Notes: generated by a model from the sequence alone, not told the origin. 64,000 nt of DNA from Diprion similis (GCF_021155765.1 NC_060113.1:5409001-5473000); one strand, 5' to 3'; positions 19,488-31,731 are shown, numbered from the stretch's first letter. Translations and numbers: made by a program.

Positions 19488-22400
19488 AAATAAATTAAAA
19501 GTACATATATAGAAATAAATTGATTAATCGATAATCTTTGAAGAAATTATTTTGATAGTTTGAGGAATTGAAACGTTTATGAATTAGCTGTGTATAATCT
19601 GATTCTGGATTTTTCGACATCTTGGTCTCTGCATGATCTTCGAATTGCGATGTATTAGAAAACTCCGGGATGCACACGCGGTTTACTCGCTAGAAACAAG
19701 GTGGATGAATTAAAGATATGTACGAAGAGGTCGAGTCTATTAGAAACAGGCTCTGGAATACCTTTAAATAAAATCCGGTTTCGAGACCAAGTTCTTTCTC
19801 TGCGGAAACTCATAAAATGTATTCTCAACTATAAGCTCGCGAGTACCGAGACCGACGGACGAGATGAAGGTCCAGAGATGCAACTAAGCTAAGCTCCGTT
19901 CGCGTAGACTCTTTGCCCTTATACATGCACATGTAGGTAACCTGCAGCCAGAAGAAATGATTTAAAAAGTTGAGAGAACTCTGCAGGAAATACAAGACGC
20001 GTATAAAGACTCTAGCTTGAAGATGGAAGCTGCACCTCCTCTGTTCAAAAATACATTGTTATATAGGTATAGGCTAGAGATGTATATTTAAGGTATAAAC
20101 CTTAAAGAAGTCTCGTTAATAACGAGACGTGGAATCGAGTTGAAAAATCATTTGTCACACTTATCAACGCCTAGATGTGTGGATTTATTTCAACCGTGAT
20201 GTATAAATAATGTATACGTATAGGTCATAAAGAGCCAAACACACGAATCAGCTATATACGCATACGGTGAAATTCTGAACAGGTGAAGATTTTTTTCTTT
20301 CAACGCGAATTCAGGGTCGTTAGGATTATTCCTTCGAGCGGTATTCGTGACGTCACACACTTGATATAACGACATTCATATATTCGGATTCTGTTTACTC
20401 TGACACGTATATACTTGAACACAAATTTATATGTGTGTGTTTTATTTTCTTGAAAATTCTTAAGTATTTACAGTTTACTCGAGGCTCCCATGATCACATT
20501 TACGATGTGACAATAATGACCTGAAATAAAAATATTCACCTATGGATTGAATTTTTTTACAGGTTGAAAATGAATGCGGAGAAATACCGACGGTCCTAGT
20601 CCAGAATAAGATGGATCTGGTCGATCAATGCGTTATAGACCCGTAAGTTATACGTTAAATTAAATCTGTATGTTGAAAGTTTTCTACTTGTCGATGTGAA
20701 AATGAAGTACCTACGATAAAATGAAATAACCAACGTGATTTATCGCCACGCCTTTCTTTTACCACTTATATTATTTATTTTATCATATTCGCGTATTACC
20801 TTATTACGCACTATAAGCTGCAATATCGTTGTACAGTTTGAGAAACAAGATACTTTCTCCTCGGTATAGGGTATATAAAACAGCAATTTAATTTCCTCGC
20901 CAACGTTTATAATACCGCGATTTAATTACTTCGATAAATAACATCGCGGATCATCACGGGGCTGTTAAATAAAGCTAAAATCGTACACGCGGATGATTTT
21001 ACTTGCAATTTATATTATTGTTATTATTTTCATTACAGTTCTACATACTCACATACACAGCTTCGAATTGAGACAAATTCTTTCCCCTTTGTATATATAA
21101 TTTAAAAAAAAAATCGTTGCTTACACATATACGTATATTATAATATTTATTCGGAATTTTATCATTTTCTTTTTTTCTTTTCCTTGCTGTTTTCCGCAGA
21201 GAAGAAGCCGAAAGACTGAGCAGAGCCCTCGGCTGCAAACTCTTGAGAACTTCCGTCAAAGAGGACGTCGGGGTCGTCGGAGTATTTCGACATTTGGCAT
21301 CACGATGTCTCCACGAGATGCGAAGATGCGAGGATGACTTTCAGGACGATCTTAGGCTCTACTCGGCGGGGCCAAGGTCTCCATCGGTCATAAGTACGTA
21401 ATTAAGCTGAAATATCATTCGTCAGATTTATATTATACATTAAACACACCTTATCCTATTACATACGCTTCGTCGTTATTCTACAATGAAAAAATTGCTT
21501 GTTAAAGAGGCTGAAAAAGATGCGGTCTGATGGTTCCAGAGCCAAATTTCACGGCGGCGTTTGAAAAAAAAAAAATAGAAAAAAAACACAATTACATGTA
21601 AATGTATTTTCCTCGCAAACGCTTTATCTAATTTCACGAATCAGTCATTATTTTTCGTTCTTTCGTTACACTCTACATTGCGTTATCAATTTTCCGATAT
21701 CACAATTTGTTATCGCGATTAGCGAACAGTTGTGTAGGCTTAATGAAATTCTTCACCGTCGTTAATTTTTCATGGAAATTTTTTTTCTCCCGTAGTTTAT
21801 GTTTTACATAAATTATAAGTTTTTAGCATCGCTGATTACGAATCTGAAATCGGACTTTAGGAATTCAAGATGGTGGATTCAATATGGCTGACGAAAATTT
21901 AAAATTCGATTGAATATGGAGAAAAAACTATGTCCAGGGGTTTTTCGGGTCGATTATTACGAATCTGAAAACAGATTTTCAAAATTCAGTATGGCGAATT
22001 CAGTCAGCAGCCTCGAGTACCCCTGCATAGAATTTTTTTACCGGATTTGATTTAATTTAAAATCTTCTCCAGCGACATTGGATCCGCCATCTTAAATTTT
22101 TCAAATCTGATTTCAGATTCGTAATCAGCTAGCCTAAAAACCGCAGAATGCTATATTGCTATTGAAGTTTTCTCATCACAATAATGTGTTACTCAAAGGC
22201 TTAACTCCAAAAGTGTTTCGATTTAGTTGGGCCAGAATCGCAAGGGTCTGCAGTATTATACGTGCATGCATAATTCGCCCGTAAATACGTATATGTATGT
22301 GTATATGTATTGCGGTAGTCGATGACCGCTGTGACGTCAGAAGACTTTATAGTTCTAAGTATAAGGATCGATAGAGCAACGGATGTGGCCAAGGAGAAAC

Positions 22401-23369
22401 ACAGTAGGATCATAGAATACTCCTGGTGCTTCAAGTTTTTTATCACGCGATATATCTTGTATGTACTGCGACAAGTGTAGATTCCAATTCCTAATTTTAT
22501 ACAGTATTTATCATTATTTTATTCATCCGATTTCTTCCACGATAAATTCCCATTGAAGATACCATGGTTCTCGTATTTTCGATCCGAGTTACAAACCGAA
22601 TCGTCATTATATATTAATTCTTGTTGGCCTTCCGCCACGTGTAATTATTTTTCAACGCGAAATTATTTCGTTATTAATGTATCAAACCTCACGAACGTTG
22701 ACGGACTTGTATTATATATATATATATAGCTTCTGTAACACAAACTTCCATTTGACAAGAATAGAGGTGAAAAGGAACAGAAAAAACAAGCACGGTAACA
22801 ATCGATCAGTGTCCCCTTAAGCACCGAGCTTTTTGCCTCGGCAGAGGTTGTTGGTTCAACCAGGTTGCAGGATATTAGCAAATGAGAAATAGCCTTCGTC
22901 ATTTTCGTGGTATTTATTTTCTGCAACCGTGACCTGGGATGAGAAAGAGAATTCATCCATGCGAATGCGAATTGCGTTTTATTACTCCTGCTGCAGCACA
23001 AGGAGCAAAGAAATTACGCGACACAGGAAATTCATTGTCAGATGTGTAGCTGCACGAGTTCCTACCTGTCTGAACTCCCGCATTAAGCTTATACGAACCG
23101 TTATATGATCCTTAATTAATTATACCGGTACACTCGAGCCTTAATATCGTTGTAATTATCTTAGCCGCATAGGGAATCGTATTAATTATAATATTGTATA
23201 ACAATTGTATTAATTTTATAACGTTTACGTTGCAGGTGCCTTTAGTCCGAACGGATCAACGGGTGGTCGAAGCGCCGGGAATGGAACGATAGTTTTGCGA
23301 CCAGGAGGTAGTAAAACTCGGACGCATAGGAAGAAGAATTTCGTAAAAAATGCCTGCAGACTTTTATAG
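13499..23369 (+). CDS. Rab23: Rab23 small GTPase, six coding exons
   Basis: Coding exons are 13499-13531, 16820-16941, 19186-19348, 20563-20642, 21200-21393 and 23236-23369; they join in frame to 241 residues. The first is only 11 codons (MREEELEISLK, ending AAG before a GTACGA donor). It was found because known Rab23 proteins begin with a Glu-rich segment just before the P-loop. Visible motifs are the P-loop GNGAVGKS (16-23), switch I KKTIGVDF with Thr41, switch II WDTAGQEEF (63-71, Gln68), NKMD (121-124) and TSVKE (150-154). The protein ends CRLL, a CaaX box with terminal Leu that predicts geranylgeranylation. Rab23 regulates Hedgehog signalling and cilium traffic in vertebrates and planar polarity in flies. 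Nucleotide-binding residues are intact. Introns total over 9 kb and hold a foldback repeat family. BAG2 follows tail-to-tail. Confidence 0.95.
14662..14867. repeat. Perfect 18-bp inverted repeat plus a third copy (foldback)
   Basis: The segment at 14662-14679, containing ACGTTACTAACTTCA, is matched base for base by its reverse complement at 14711-14728, leaving a 31-base loop. A third copy of ACGTTACTAACTTCA lies at 14853-14867, and the flanking CGTAACG/TTACGAT bases extend its match to the middle arm. The set lies in intron 1 of Rab23 and looks like a small foldback element. Confidence 0.75.
17351..17396. repeat. Pyrimidine-rich (TTTCTC)n microsatellite
   Basis: A run of about seven CTCTTT-type units sits in intron 2 of Rab23. 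It is a polypurine/polypyrimidine tract and no other function is visible. Confidence 0.9.
18825..19075 (+). repeat. Dispersed repeat, truncated copy of the Rab23-intron family
   Basis: This begins with GGGGTCGCTGATTAC and holds two related half-units: CTGATTACRAATCNGAAATC recurs about 130 bases apart. Its order matches the copy at 21819-22142 through the segment ending ATTTGAAATGTTC, but the inverted 3' arm is missing or has decayed. It ends about 110 bases before exon 3 of Rab23. Confidence 0.75.
19461..19490. repeat. (GAAA)n microsatellite
   Basis: Six or seven GAAA units lie in intron 3 of Rab23. It is a simple repeat. Confidence 0.9.
21819..22142 (+). mobile_element. Foldback MITE-like element with ~70-bp inverted ends
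   Basis: The left end (GTTTTTAG..CGCTGATTACG, then AATCTGAAATCGGA and TTCAAGATGG) reappears as the reverse complement at the right end: GATCCGCCATCTTAAATTTT, then TCTGATTTCAGATTCG and TAATCAGC..CCTAAAAACC. This makes imperfect terminal inverted repeats of about 70 bp around a ~180-bp core. There is no coding capacity. A related, shorter copy lies at 18825-19075. The structure is that of a non-autonomous DNA transposon or foldback element. I could not see a clear target-site duplication. It sits in the last intron of Rab23. Confidence 0.7.
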
Positions 23370-26300
23370 CGACGACGTATTATACCCTGCAGTTATATCT
23401 ATACAGCTGCAGTCAGCTAATGCCCAATTCGTATAACTTCAACGGAGATTCGTCGCAGCGTCCACTTTTAGCGCGTATACTAAAGAAAATCTCTTGCGGA
23501 TAAAATCACAAATGCACACAAGTCGATAATATAAAAGAACGTTGTGAAGTACGCGCGATGAATCTAATCATAAGTTAAATGTATGTAATCTAAACCGTCC
23601 GCAAAATATGTACAACGTACCTATAGTGTATAGGTATTCTGACAGAAAGAGTTATGACCGTCCATCTCGAGACGTAAGATTTATTTCACTCCTTTACGTG
23701 TGTTGGCACGTAACTTTGGGCGCCGGGTTAAAGGGGCCAGCTACCCAGTGATGTAATGACGTGTTATCCTAGACACGTAGATTTTATCCTTGTTTTATTA
23801 TGCGAGAAGATGGAAACTCGCGGCGCGCATATTGGAGTAAAGTAATTATATAGTAAGAAAAAAATCGAAAATACTTTCAAAACTAGTTACGTAATACGTA
23901 GGAGTTACTGCGAAGTAACTATGACAGTGGTAGGTGTAAATCTTTGAATATGATTTTTCAGTAATTTGTAAATATGTATTTTATTTTTCATATACTCTAT
24001 ACAGATTGGTTAGTAATTTTGTTGTTTCACGACTTCTTTCTTTCTTGCTGTTTCTCTCAATTTTTTTCTTCTTTTCTTCCACTTTCCCGCAATTCACGGT
24101 GACTATAATTTCTATAATTTTAAATTTCTTTTTCAATTTTATAGGAGAAATATTAAAATTAATACATTATATACTGTAGACATATACATATACAAACAGG
24201 TGTAATAATGATATAGAGTATTTATGTTATACACGTTGTAATTTGTAATAACAATAACATTATATAATGAATACCGAGAACAATCGTTGGCAATAATGCG
24301 ACAGGTTGCGTATAAATTTGTTTTTTCGTTTATACAATTTAATGGATTGTGTGCGAAGGTAACATGAAAAAAATGGAAAAACGCTGTCCGCATACGGTAG
24401 TCTTATGAAAATGAATTAATAGAATGGATATGTGTACCTACGCCGAAATAATTAACCAAATACAATGAACAAAGAATTACTTATTGCATAGAAAAAAGAA
24501 AGAGAATGAAAAACAGAAACTTACCTGTCAATCATTAGAACGTAATCATCGTCAAAATTGCGTTATAGGTATAACAGGTGCTTTTCATATGTATGTATTA
24601 AACACACGTATGAGCTTAATCGTTGCCGAGAATGAAAATATATATAGTGTAGATTATGAAATGGTTAATATATATATATTTGGTAATGAATTTCCTTACG
24701 TGAATGCAGTCAGAATCAAGTTTCGTACTTGGACAATGCATAATGTAAATTTTTTATTTTTTTTGCCGAATTCAATAACAAATAATAGTACCTAATACTG
24801 TTAAGCGTACACGTAAATATGAAGGGAACTGCAATCTCAAGTACATGTATTTTTCTCTTGTCCGACGATGGCCTTCACCTTTTACAAGGCCTTGCGGAAG
24901 AGCCAATGACCGAGTATAAGTGTACCTATATATATAGGTAAGTATGTTATATACCTATAATACCTCGCAGGGATCACCAGACACCTGTGAGTTACGCGTA
25001 ACGACTTGAGTACACATATACCTACACGTATGTTTGTACGCAAGTATGTACAGCGTTGCGTGCTCGTGTAACTTACAATTAGTCGAAACTCGTCGTGCAC
25101 ATTGGAGCCCGCACAATACGCAATCCCCGTTGAATTTAACATTTTATTACAGCGATTACAGTGGCGAATATGCAAATTCATACCTTAAAACCAGGATACA
25201 TGTAGTTATAAATTGTCAGGTCTAAAGACATTTTTATTATCAAAAACGCGTTAGCTGTATTGTATAATACAATTACGGTCTTTTAGATTCGTTGTAAAAT
25301 TGATAAGAAAAATGAAAGAATGGATAAAATTGACGATTGAGTCATTTTATAACGAAGATGCGGTATTTGGCTAAACAAAGAATACAAATTATTCAGCGTA
25401 GCGAATAACTGTTGCAATAAATTTTAGGTTTCAGAGTAAATTTTTATTCAGAGGACACGATTGAATTTGATTCTGTATACTATTATTGTATTCCGCTTAT
25501 GTCTATTTATACATACATGTATATGTATATTATATAATGATAGCGGAAGAATTATTTAAGAATAGAAGCTTGACACATTTATTGAAGACAATTTGATGTC
25601 CTAGGTCCGATTTATACCCATATGTGTTTGTCATTACAACCGATCAATATTTTTATCAAAAAGGCAAATTGATAAACTTACATTCTTTTCTTTCTTTTCG
25701 TTTTCTGTATTTCACATGAATGTCCACTATCACATTAATGACAATAGACATGATTTATACACAATATACATATACTATATACATATAATGTATACGAATT
25801 ATAATTAGCAAGTCAACTATGTCATAGTCTGAAACATATCCGTATAAAGAAGCAAAAATGTTCGTACTCTATAACATCGAGTGCAGCCCAGCGCTACGCG
25901 TTTATTATAAGATTACACGATAAAAATTACATAAGTTATTAGGAATTTGATAAAAATAAGGCTTCTACATGAGAATACAATGTAACAATACTTCATGACT
26001 CTCGATAGTCTTCCCAACTGCATAACAGCTTTTAATAATAACAAGACATTACATTGTCTTGAAATAATCGTCATTTTCCTTGACGACTTATCAGTCGAAA
26101 TAAATTTGATTCAGTCTATCTCGCAATAAATTTATAAATTACGACGAAATAATCTTTTTCCAACCTTTTATCACATATATATATATACCTAAGCTACCAA
26201 TTGATGATACAACTTTCATATAGTAACAGTGATGAACATTTGTAAAAATATAAGGAACAGGTTCTATATTTTTCACGCCAGGTTCAAATTCTATTTTAAT

Positions 26301-26961
26301 TTAATCAATTAGAGAAACAAAATTTATTCTATTTTTGAATGAAAAAATAATTCCGTTTTTTCTGGAAGGCGTAATTTTTTTTATCCTTCAACACGTGTGT
26401 TGCAGACGATTGTGCCCATTATTGAACAAATCTAAAGTATCATAAAATCGTCAATATGATTTAATTTGTCGTGGTGTAATATAAAGTATTTGAATTAAAC
26501 CAGGAATTATCATTGAGTAGTTTTTTTTTTCTTTTTTGTCATATTACATGTAATAAATAAGTACAGTAAACGGCCTGACAGCAAACAGACTAAACTTTTG
26601 GTTTAGATTAAATCTGATTTCTTCCTTTAATGTAGCTAAAAGGTAATTTATATTTGCTTGATCTATATGGTCACACAGATCAGAATTACTATTTTGCTGT
26701 CATCATCAACGCGAAATTCGAACTTTTTTCTTCATTCTGATATTTGGCTTTTTTCTAGGACATTAAGGAACAATTGCAATCTGGTTGATTAATTATTAGA
26801 AAATGATATCTGCAATGTTTCATTGAAAATATTGGTTCTTTGCTATAGAACTCTAGTAATATGCTATGTCAAAGATAATGATAGTATACAATATGCTTGC
26901 TCAAAAGTCAAGGTGAAGAGAAATTCTTCTCAATAAGCTCTTAATGATATTTTAATCAAAA
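23370..26961. other. Intergenic stretch between the Rab23 and BAG2 3' ends
   Basis: The two genes converge here, so both 3' UTRs fall in this interval. The remaining DNA is AT-rich with TA/CA-type low-complexity patches. None of the open frames shows a known domain or coding character, and I recognise no further gene. Confidence 0.6.
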
Positions 26962-28085
26962 TTATATTGTATGCATCTTACTAATGTAATCTAGCAGACC
27001 CTGCAGTCTTTTTTTAATGCGTTTTTGATCATCTAAAGTACAACCTAAAATAGCAGACTCGAAGATTTGTTCCGAATATTCTGGACCATGGGAAGTACAA
27101 GCATTCATGAACCTCCTACATCGCTCTCGTGTAGCCTGGGGATCTTCTTGCAATTGTATAATCAAGCTGTCGATCAAATCATTTACCTGTAACAAGACAT
27201 TCCATTGCCAAGTGAGATATATATTCTAGACTAAAAAAATGCGACAAATAGTTTTCACTCAGTAATTATCAATTGTAAATAATTCGATAAAGAATGTTCG
27301 ATTAGATTATTTTAAAGAATTTTTGCTCACTAATTAAAGAAGAAATTGCGTTACAAAGATATAAATATAAACAAACAAAATGACTGTTTAATTACGTGGG
27401 AAAACTAAGATAAAATGGGACGTTTAATGGTAACATGCAATGATTTTCATTCAGCAACAGATGAATCACAATAAAAACTTTCGTACCTTGTGCAGAGATT
27501 CTTCTTGATCTGTATTTCGCTGAGTTTCGATGAGGATTTCAACTGTCGAGGTGCGCACCCACAAACCCTCTACCGATCTCATGATTTCTTCTCTCTCCTC
27601 TACTCGGTTATAAAATATAAAAATAATTGATTAAAAGTGATTGTGGATAATGATAATAGTTATGAAATAGCAAGAATCATAGTAATATTTCACGATTCCA
27701 GTTGCAAATACAACTTTACTTGAAGGTTTGTCTTTTTCAATTATAACAGTAGAAAATTTGAAAAAGATTTTTGATTGTGTTTTGTTACATCATAATTTAG
27801 TAGCGAGGTGAACTCGGGGCTTCCAGTTGTTTCCATTAACCTCTAGAATTTTCTGTTCCTAATTGTTGTCAACGGATTTAAATGGATCGAACTTACCAAA
27901 CTCGATCCAAACTTACCGTGCACTAATTCAAATATATTTTCGTTGTTTTGAAGCGCATCCAACGTGCTTAATAAGTTCTCTTTCTTTTCCTCAAGCTCCC
28001 ACGCTTCTCTTCTTAACTCCTCAACACGAGCCTCGACTTGATCGAGGATACTGACTAACCTATCTCTGAGTTGTTTGTTGTCCAT
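26962..28085 (-). CDS. BAG2: BAG2 co-chaperone (Hsp70 nucleotide-exchange factor), three coding exons
   Basis: On the minus strand the coding exons are 28085-27917, 27599-27487 and 27186-26962; they join to 168 residues. The start is the ATG at 28085 (MDNKQLRDRL); the frame extends upstream but with no further ATG. Residues about 1-65 form a charged coiled coil (DQVEARVEELRREAWELEEK). EEREEI, TSTVEILIETQRN and QEESL follow, and the BAG-type C-terminal part contains GPEYSEQIFESAILGC and DDQKRIKKRLQGLL. This order matches vertebrate BAG2 (211 residues) nearly throughout. BAG2 binds the Hsc70/Hsp70 ATPase domain, promotes nucleotide exchange and inhibits the ubiquitin ligase CHIP. The exon 1-2 junction has a second in-frame option (see findings). 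Rab23 lies tail-to-tail downstream. Confidence 0.92.
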
Positions 28086-28812
28086 GATTTCTGCACACTG
28101 GATATTATCCCCCAGCCGTATTGCTTCGAGACAACACTTTCGCCGAAATTCAAAGTAACGTCTATTCAAATTTTCGAAAAAAAACAGTCTTTCACAACCT
28201 CACAATCCGGTGGAACAACACGTTATGAGTGATAATTCATTTCCTTTGGATCTGACAGCCTTCGGGGATCTGACAATCAATCGGTACTCACACCTATATA
28301 TGTATCCATACTTTTCCGGTGAGAATCATCGCGAAAGTTCGGTACCGACTGCAGAGTGCAGCACGAGTAGGTGGTGCATCGAGAAGAAAGCCATGTCATT
28401 GGTCCGATCTAATGGAAGGCGGAAAAAATGTTGGCTAGCGTGTCTATGGGAACGTTATGTGCATGCTTATTGTGTATGGCAAAAAATCCTGTCAAGACTG
28501 CGGTTCTGATTATAAAATTTTTATAGATAATGAATACAGAAACGGACGTGAATATACATGATATTAGTAAACGCATCATAGATGTCTGTTGGTATATATA
28601 TTATAAATTGTATGCATAATTACTTGCAAAATTATACTATAAATATTAGACTTTGCATTTAATTATTAGGATTTAATTAGGATTCAAATTATGCGAATAT
28701 CCAACCGAAATCGTTGAAATGACTAGCGAATATAATGGCAAAAAATTGACACGAACACAACATACTTTTATTCATACAATTAGATTTATAAGTCTAGGCT
28801 TTGCATGTAAAC
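28086..28812. other. BAG2 promoter side and intergenic DNA
   Basis: This holds the 5' UTR and promoter of the minus-strand BAG2 gene, roughly 28086-28400. A plus-strand frame of about 99 codons at 28210-28509 has no recognisable domain and I do not call it. A minus-strand AATAAA lies at 28767-28772 and may serve the candidate exon just to the right. Confidence 0.5.
28767..28772 (-). terminator. Possible polyadenylation signal AATAAA
   Basis: A canonical hexamer on the minus strand, about 40 bases downstream of the TAG that ends the candidate exon at 28813. Such hexamers are common by chance in AT-rich DNA, so the support is only positional. Confidence 0.35.
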
Positions 28813-28968
28813 CTATTTGAAAATATTGAATAGGTTCGTGCCGGTTCTGCTGTACACGAGATTTCCATTTACGCCTGACGCGTCGGACGATAAGCATCCG
28901 CATCCGCAAACTCCGCCGGTAATCAGCTGCTTTGTAGTGCTGCAAACCCTACAAACCACACTAAACCG
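28813..28968 (-). CDS. Candidate terminal exon of an unrecognised minus-strand gene
   Basis: A minus-strand frame runs from an acceptor-like AATACAG at about 28970 to a TAG stop at 28813. It reads RFSVVCRVCSTTKQ, then GGVCGCGC and SSDASGVNGN. Two things suggest a real 3' exon: the patch is clearly more GC-rich than its surroundings, and a canonical AATAAA on the same strand lies about 40 bases after the stop (28767-28772). Against it, I recognise no family, the pyrimidine tract before the acceptor is poor, and I could not find a matching upstream exon. The plus strand is also open across the same patch. If real, its promoter would lie head-to-head with the REEP gene. Confidence 0.3.
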   Translation of the reverse strand, partial: RFSVVCRVCSTTKQLITGGVCGCGCLSSDASGVNGNLVYSRTGTNLFNIFK

Positions 28969-29546
28969 CTGTATTGAGAATCCAGAAATCAAATGTCGAT
29001 ACATGATAAGTATAAATATTTTGATTATATTGGTCCAACTAATCCCGATAGCATATATTTTTGAATTATAGTTTCCCAACCAATAAGGTTTTGACAAAAA
29101 TGAATTTTTGCTTTTGATAATTTGATGTGGTGCTGTATGGTGATTTCAAGCTTTGTCAAGTTGCCATTTATCAGTGTCATTTATCTCTTCACTTCTGTAT
29201 GCAACTCTGCTGGTAGCAATTTAAGATCCAGCATGGATTCATCTAGCACCACGAAGCCGCGGCAAAAGACTCTCGATGGCAATCGGCGAAAGCATTGATT
29301 ATAATAATAACTTAGGGCATACAGAATAATAACCAATAATAACAAACAATGGAAATTAGTTTACTCTTCTAGCTCGAGAGTGCGCTGCGAAATAGTGTTA
29401 CCAACAAACGTGGGGGAAAAGTCAAAAGTTCTACTAAGAACCTTACTAAAGCATTGAGCAGCTAGCATCGAGTGTCAATCCGCTGACGGCAAACGACGGT
29501 TTGATTTTTGTACTGGAAGCAGGTGTACAGATTCCCGTAAACGAAA

Positions 29547-31731
29547 ATGGCTAGAATAGCGGTAATAAAAGAATCATTGGATAAGGCATTGCGGGATGAA
29601 AGCAAACCGTGGACAAATATTTTTGCGATTGCTGAAAAAAAGATCGGGGTAGACCGGCTTTACATTTTTCTAGGTAAGTTAGGTTACCTATCACGCATTC
29701 TGTCATTAATTTCGTACTCTGAACACTTATTTTGCCCGTCATTCCTTTATGTAACGATCTCTCCATTTTCAATTTTATTATCATTCGGTTCAAAATTACT
29801 CACTGGGTTTCATTCTCATTTTGTGCAAACATCAATTGTTGATCAACCTTATTTAAGTTTTCACACACGTAATAAACGTGGTCTTGAATTTTCTCCAGAC
29901 TGTAATTAGACTTCAGATATCTTATCGATAACACAATCTTAACCAGATTTCCAAATGACCGCAAGTTTATTAAGGTACAAATTCCACGTACATGACACAC
30001 GACTTGCCTTCATTTACTTCAAAATTATTGAATAGAAACTGGGCATTCGTCACGACTGCTAAGCCAGTTAAACTGATTTTAAAGCGTATGATGACACTTT
30101 TATCGTGAAATCACTAGCTTACCTCGTTTGTTAAGATAAGTACTATCAACAAAATTAGAAGATTGTCTACATTTCTCACTTGTCAGTTATCAAAGTACAT
30201 CCACAATGGCAGGTGTGGCTCATAACGAAAGTGTAGAAAGTACGGATACTGAACGGAATTTTTTTCATAATAATCTATCCGAAAAGGCGTACTTCCCAGT
30301 AATTAAATATGGTAAATGCCTAACTACTTATTAAGAAAAAAAAAAACTAAAAATTTTTAAACTATTAATCCACATCATGTTCGTACAGTGTTTATCACGA
30401 ATAGTAGTAACACAAATGTTAGAATTTGTTACCTCTAGTAGTAAAATTATTTAATCATTTTTTTTTTCAGCATCTGTGGGATTTCTCGCACTTTATTTGG
30501 TTGTTGGGATAGGCCAGCAGCTGGTTTGCAATATTATCGGCTTCTTGTACCCCGCTTATTGCTCCATGAAAGCTCTGGAAAGTCCCCAGAAAGATGACGA
30601 TACAAAATGGTTAACTTACTGGGTTGTATTTGCAGTTTTCACCATCATCGAATTTTTTGCTGATTATATTGTATTTTGGCTTCCAATTTACTGGCTAATC
30701 AAGGTAAGCAGATCAAGGTTAATTACTCAGCTGTGCCATCATAGATTAAATATAAGCCTTTCTTAATACCAGTTTATAGATCCAGTTCTTTTTGCTCTGT
30801 TATTCAAGAATCAACTTTTTAGTTTTTGAGATTGCATATGAAATTAATAAACATCGAAATTTTTTTGACAATCCGTTATTAAGCTAAAATTTAGATTTCT
30901 TTTGCTTTTGCTCTTTCGAAAGTATGGGAGTACACATTTCGTGTACTAGTGAAAGGAATGAACAATCTGTAAACTTTAACATCTTATTGCCAAATCTATA
31001 CAGTTCTGAAAACGAAAAAAAATTTTACTGAGAAGCAACTAGAATTAAGCGTTTCGTACAGCTTCATTTTATAATATGATATTGACACTGTATTCAGTTA
31101 TTCCATCCGTTCCACTAAATATCTTAACTCCTCAGTATGCTAGTGTCTGAACTGAAAATCATGATTTTTAAGTCCAAACAGTTTTACCTAAGTTGTTTAC
31201 ACCATGTAAAAATATAGATACTGAAGTTGATAACTAGAGTCAGTAGCCAAATAAATTATTATTGTAGAGTCATGTTCATGTGTTGAGACTGTTTGCTATG
31301 TTCTGCTGCTACTTACAGCGCAAAAAAAATAATAATCGTGAATTGACAAGCCCTTGTTTACTTATCGCTCAATATCAATATGCAAGGTGTATATTATGCA
31401 ATAAAAACGAATTTATTTTCACAGTGTCTTTTCTATGTTTGGCTTATGGTGCCAATCGAATACAATGGATCTTTGATCATTTATCGCCGTGTCATTCGTC
31501 CAAAATTCTTGCAATACCAACCAAATCTCGATGCCATAATTTCCAACGCCCGCAATTCTGGTAATTATATAATATTTATAGATCAAATAAAACGTTCTTT
31601 GTTTTTGATTTTCTATGAATCACTTAAACTAGATGCAAAAATTTTTTGCTATATCATTCAGGCTAACATACAATATTATTTCAGCGGTGAAAATGGCAGC
31701 GGATGTTCTCACAAATGAGAAGAAAGATTAA
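29547..31731 (+). CDS. ReepB: REEP5/6-type (ReepB, DP1/Yop1 family) ER membrane-shaping protein
   Basis: Coding exons are 29547-29673, 30471-30703, 31425-31560 and 31685-31731; all borders are GT/AG and the product is 180 residues, the normal REEP5 length. The N-terminus [14 protein letters not shown] and VDRLYIFLG is typical of REEP5/DP1. The TB2/DP1/HVA22 domain follows, with hydrophobic hairpin segments: [14 protein letters not shown], the signature [19 protein letters not shown] with [13 protein letters not shown], and a third stretch [12 protein letters not shown] running into [10 protein letters not shown]. The amphipathic C-terminal region has [15 protein letters not shown]. These proteins insert hairpins into the ER membrane and stabilise tubule curvature. 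Start choice: the ATG at 29547 gives the conserved N-terminus. A second possible first exon lies at 30206-30311. ODAD2 converges from the right. Confidence 0.94.
30206..30311 (+). CDS. ReepB: Possible alternative first coding exon of the REEP gene
   Basis: An ATG at 30206 opens 35 codons ([14 protein letters not shown]..., ending YFPVIKY) and runs to a G/GTAAAT donor in phase 1. That is the same phase as exon 1, so it splices in frame to the acceptor at 30471. The resulting protein would be 173 residues, with a hydrophilic N-terminus replacing the first 42 residues of the main form but keeping the whole membrane domain. I infer an alternative promoter inside intron 1. Transcript evidence is lacking. 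Confidence 0.5.

Noticed and set aside
27918-28169. Longer N-terminus for BAG2 beginning at 28169
   Set aside because: The first codon there is TTG; the first ATG in frame is at 28085.
28210-28509. Plus-strand 99-codon frame near the BAG2 promoter
   Set aside because: No domain, no splice or polyadenylation context, and it overlaps the BAG2 upstream region; probably chance.
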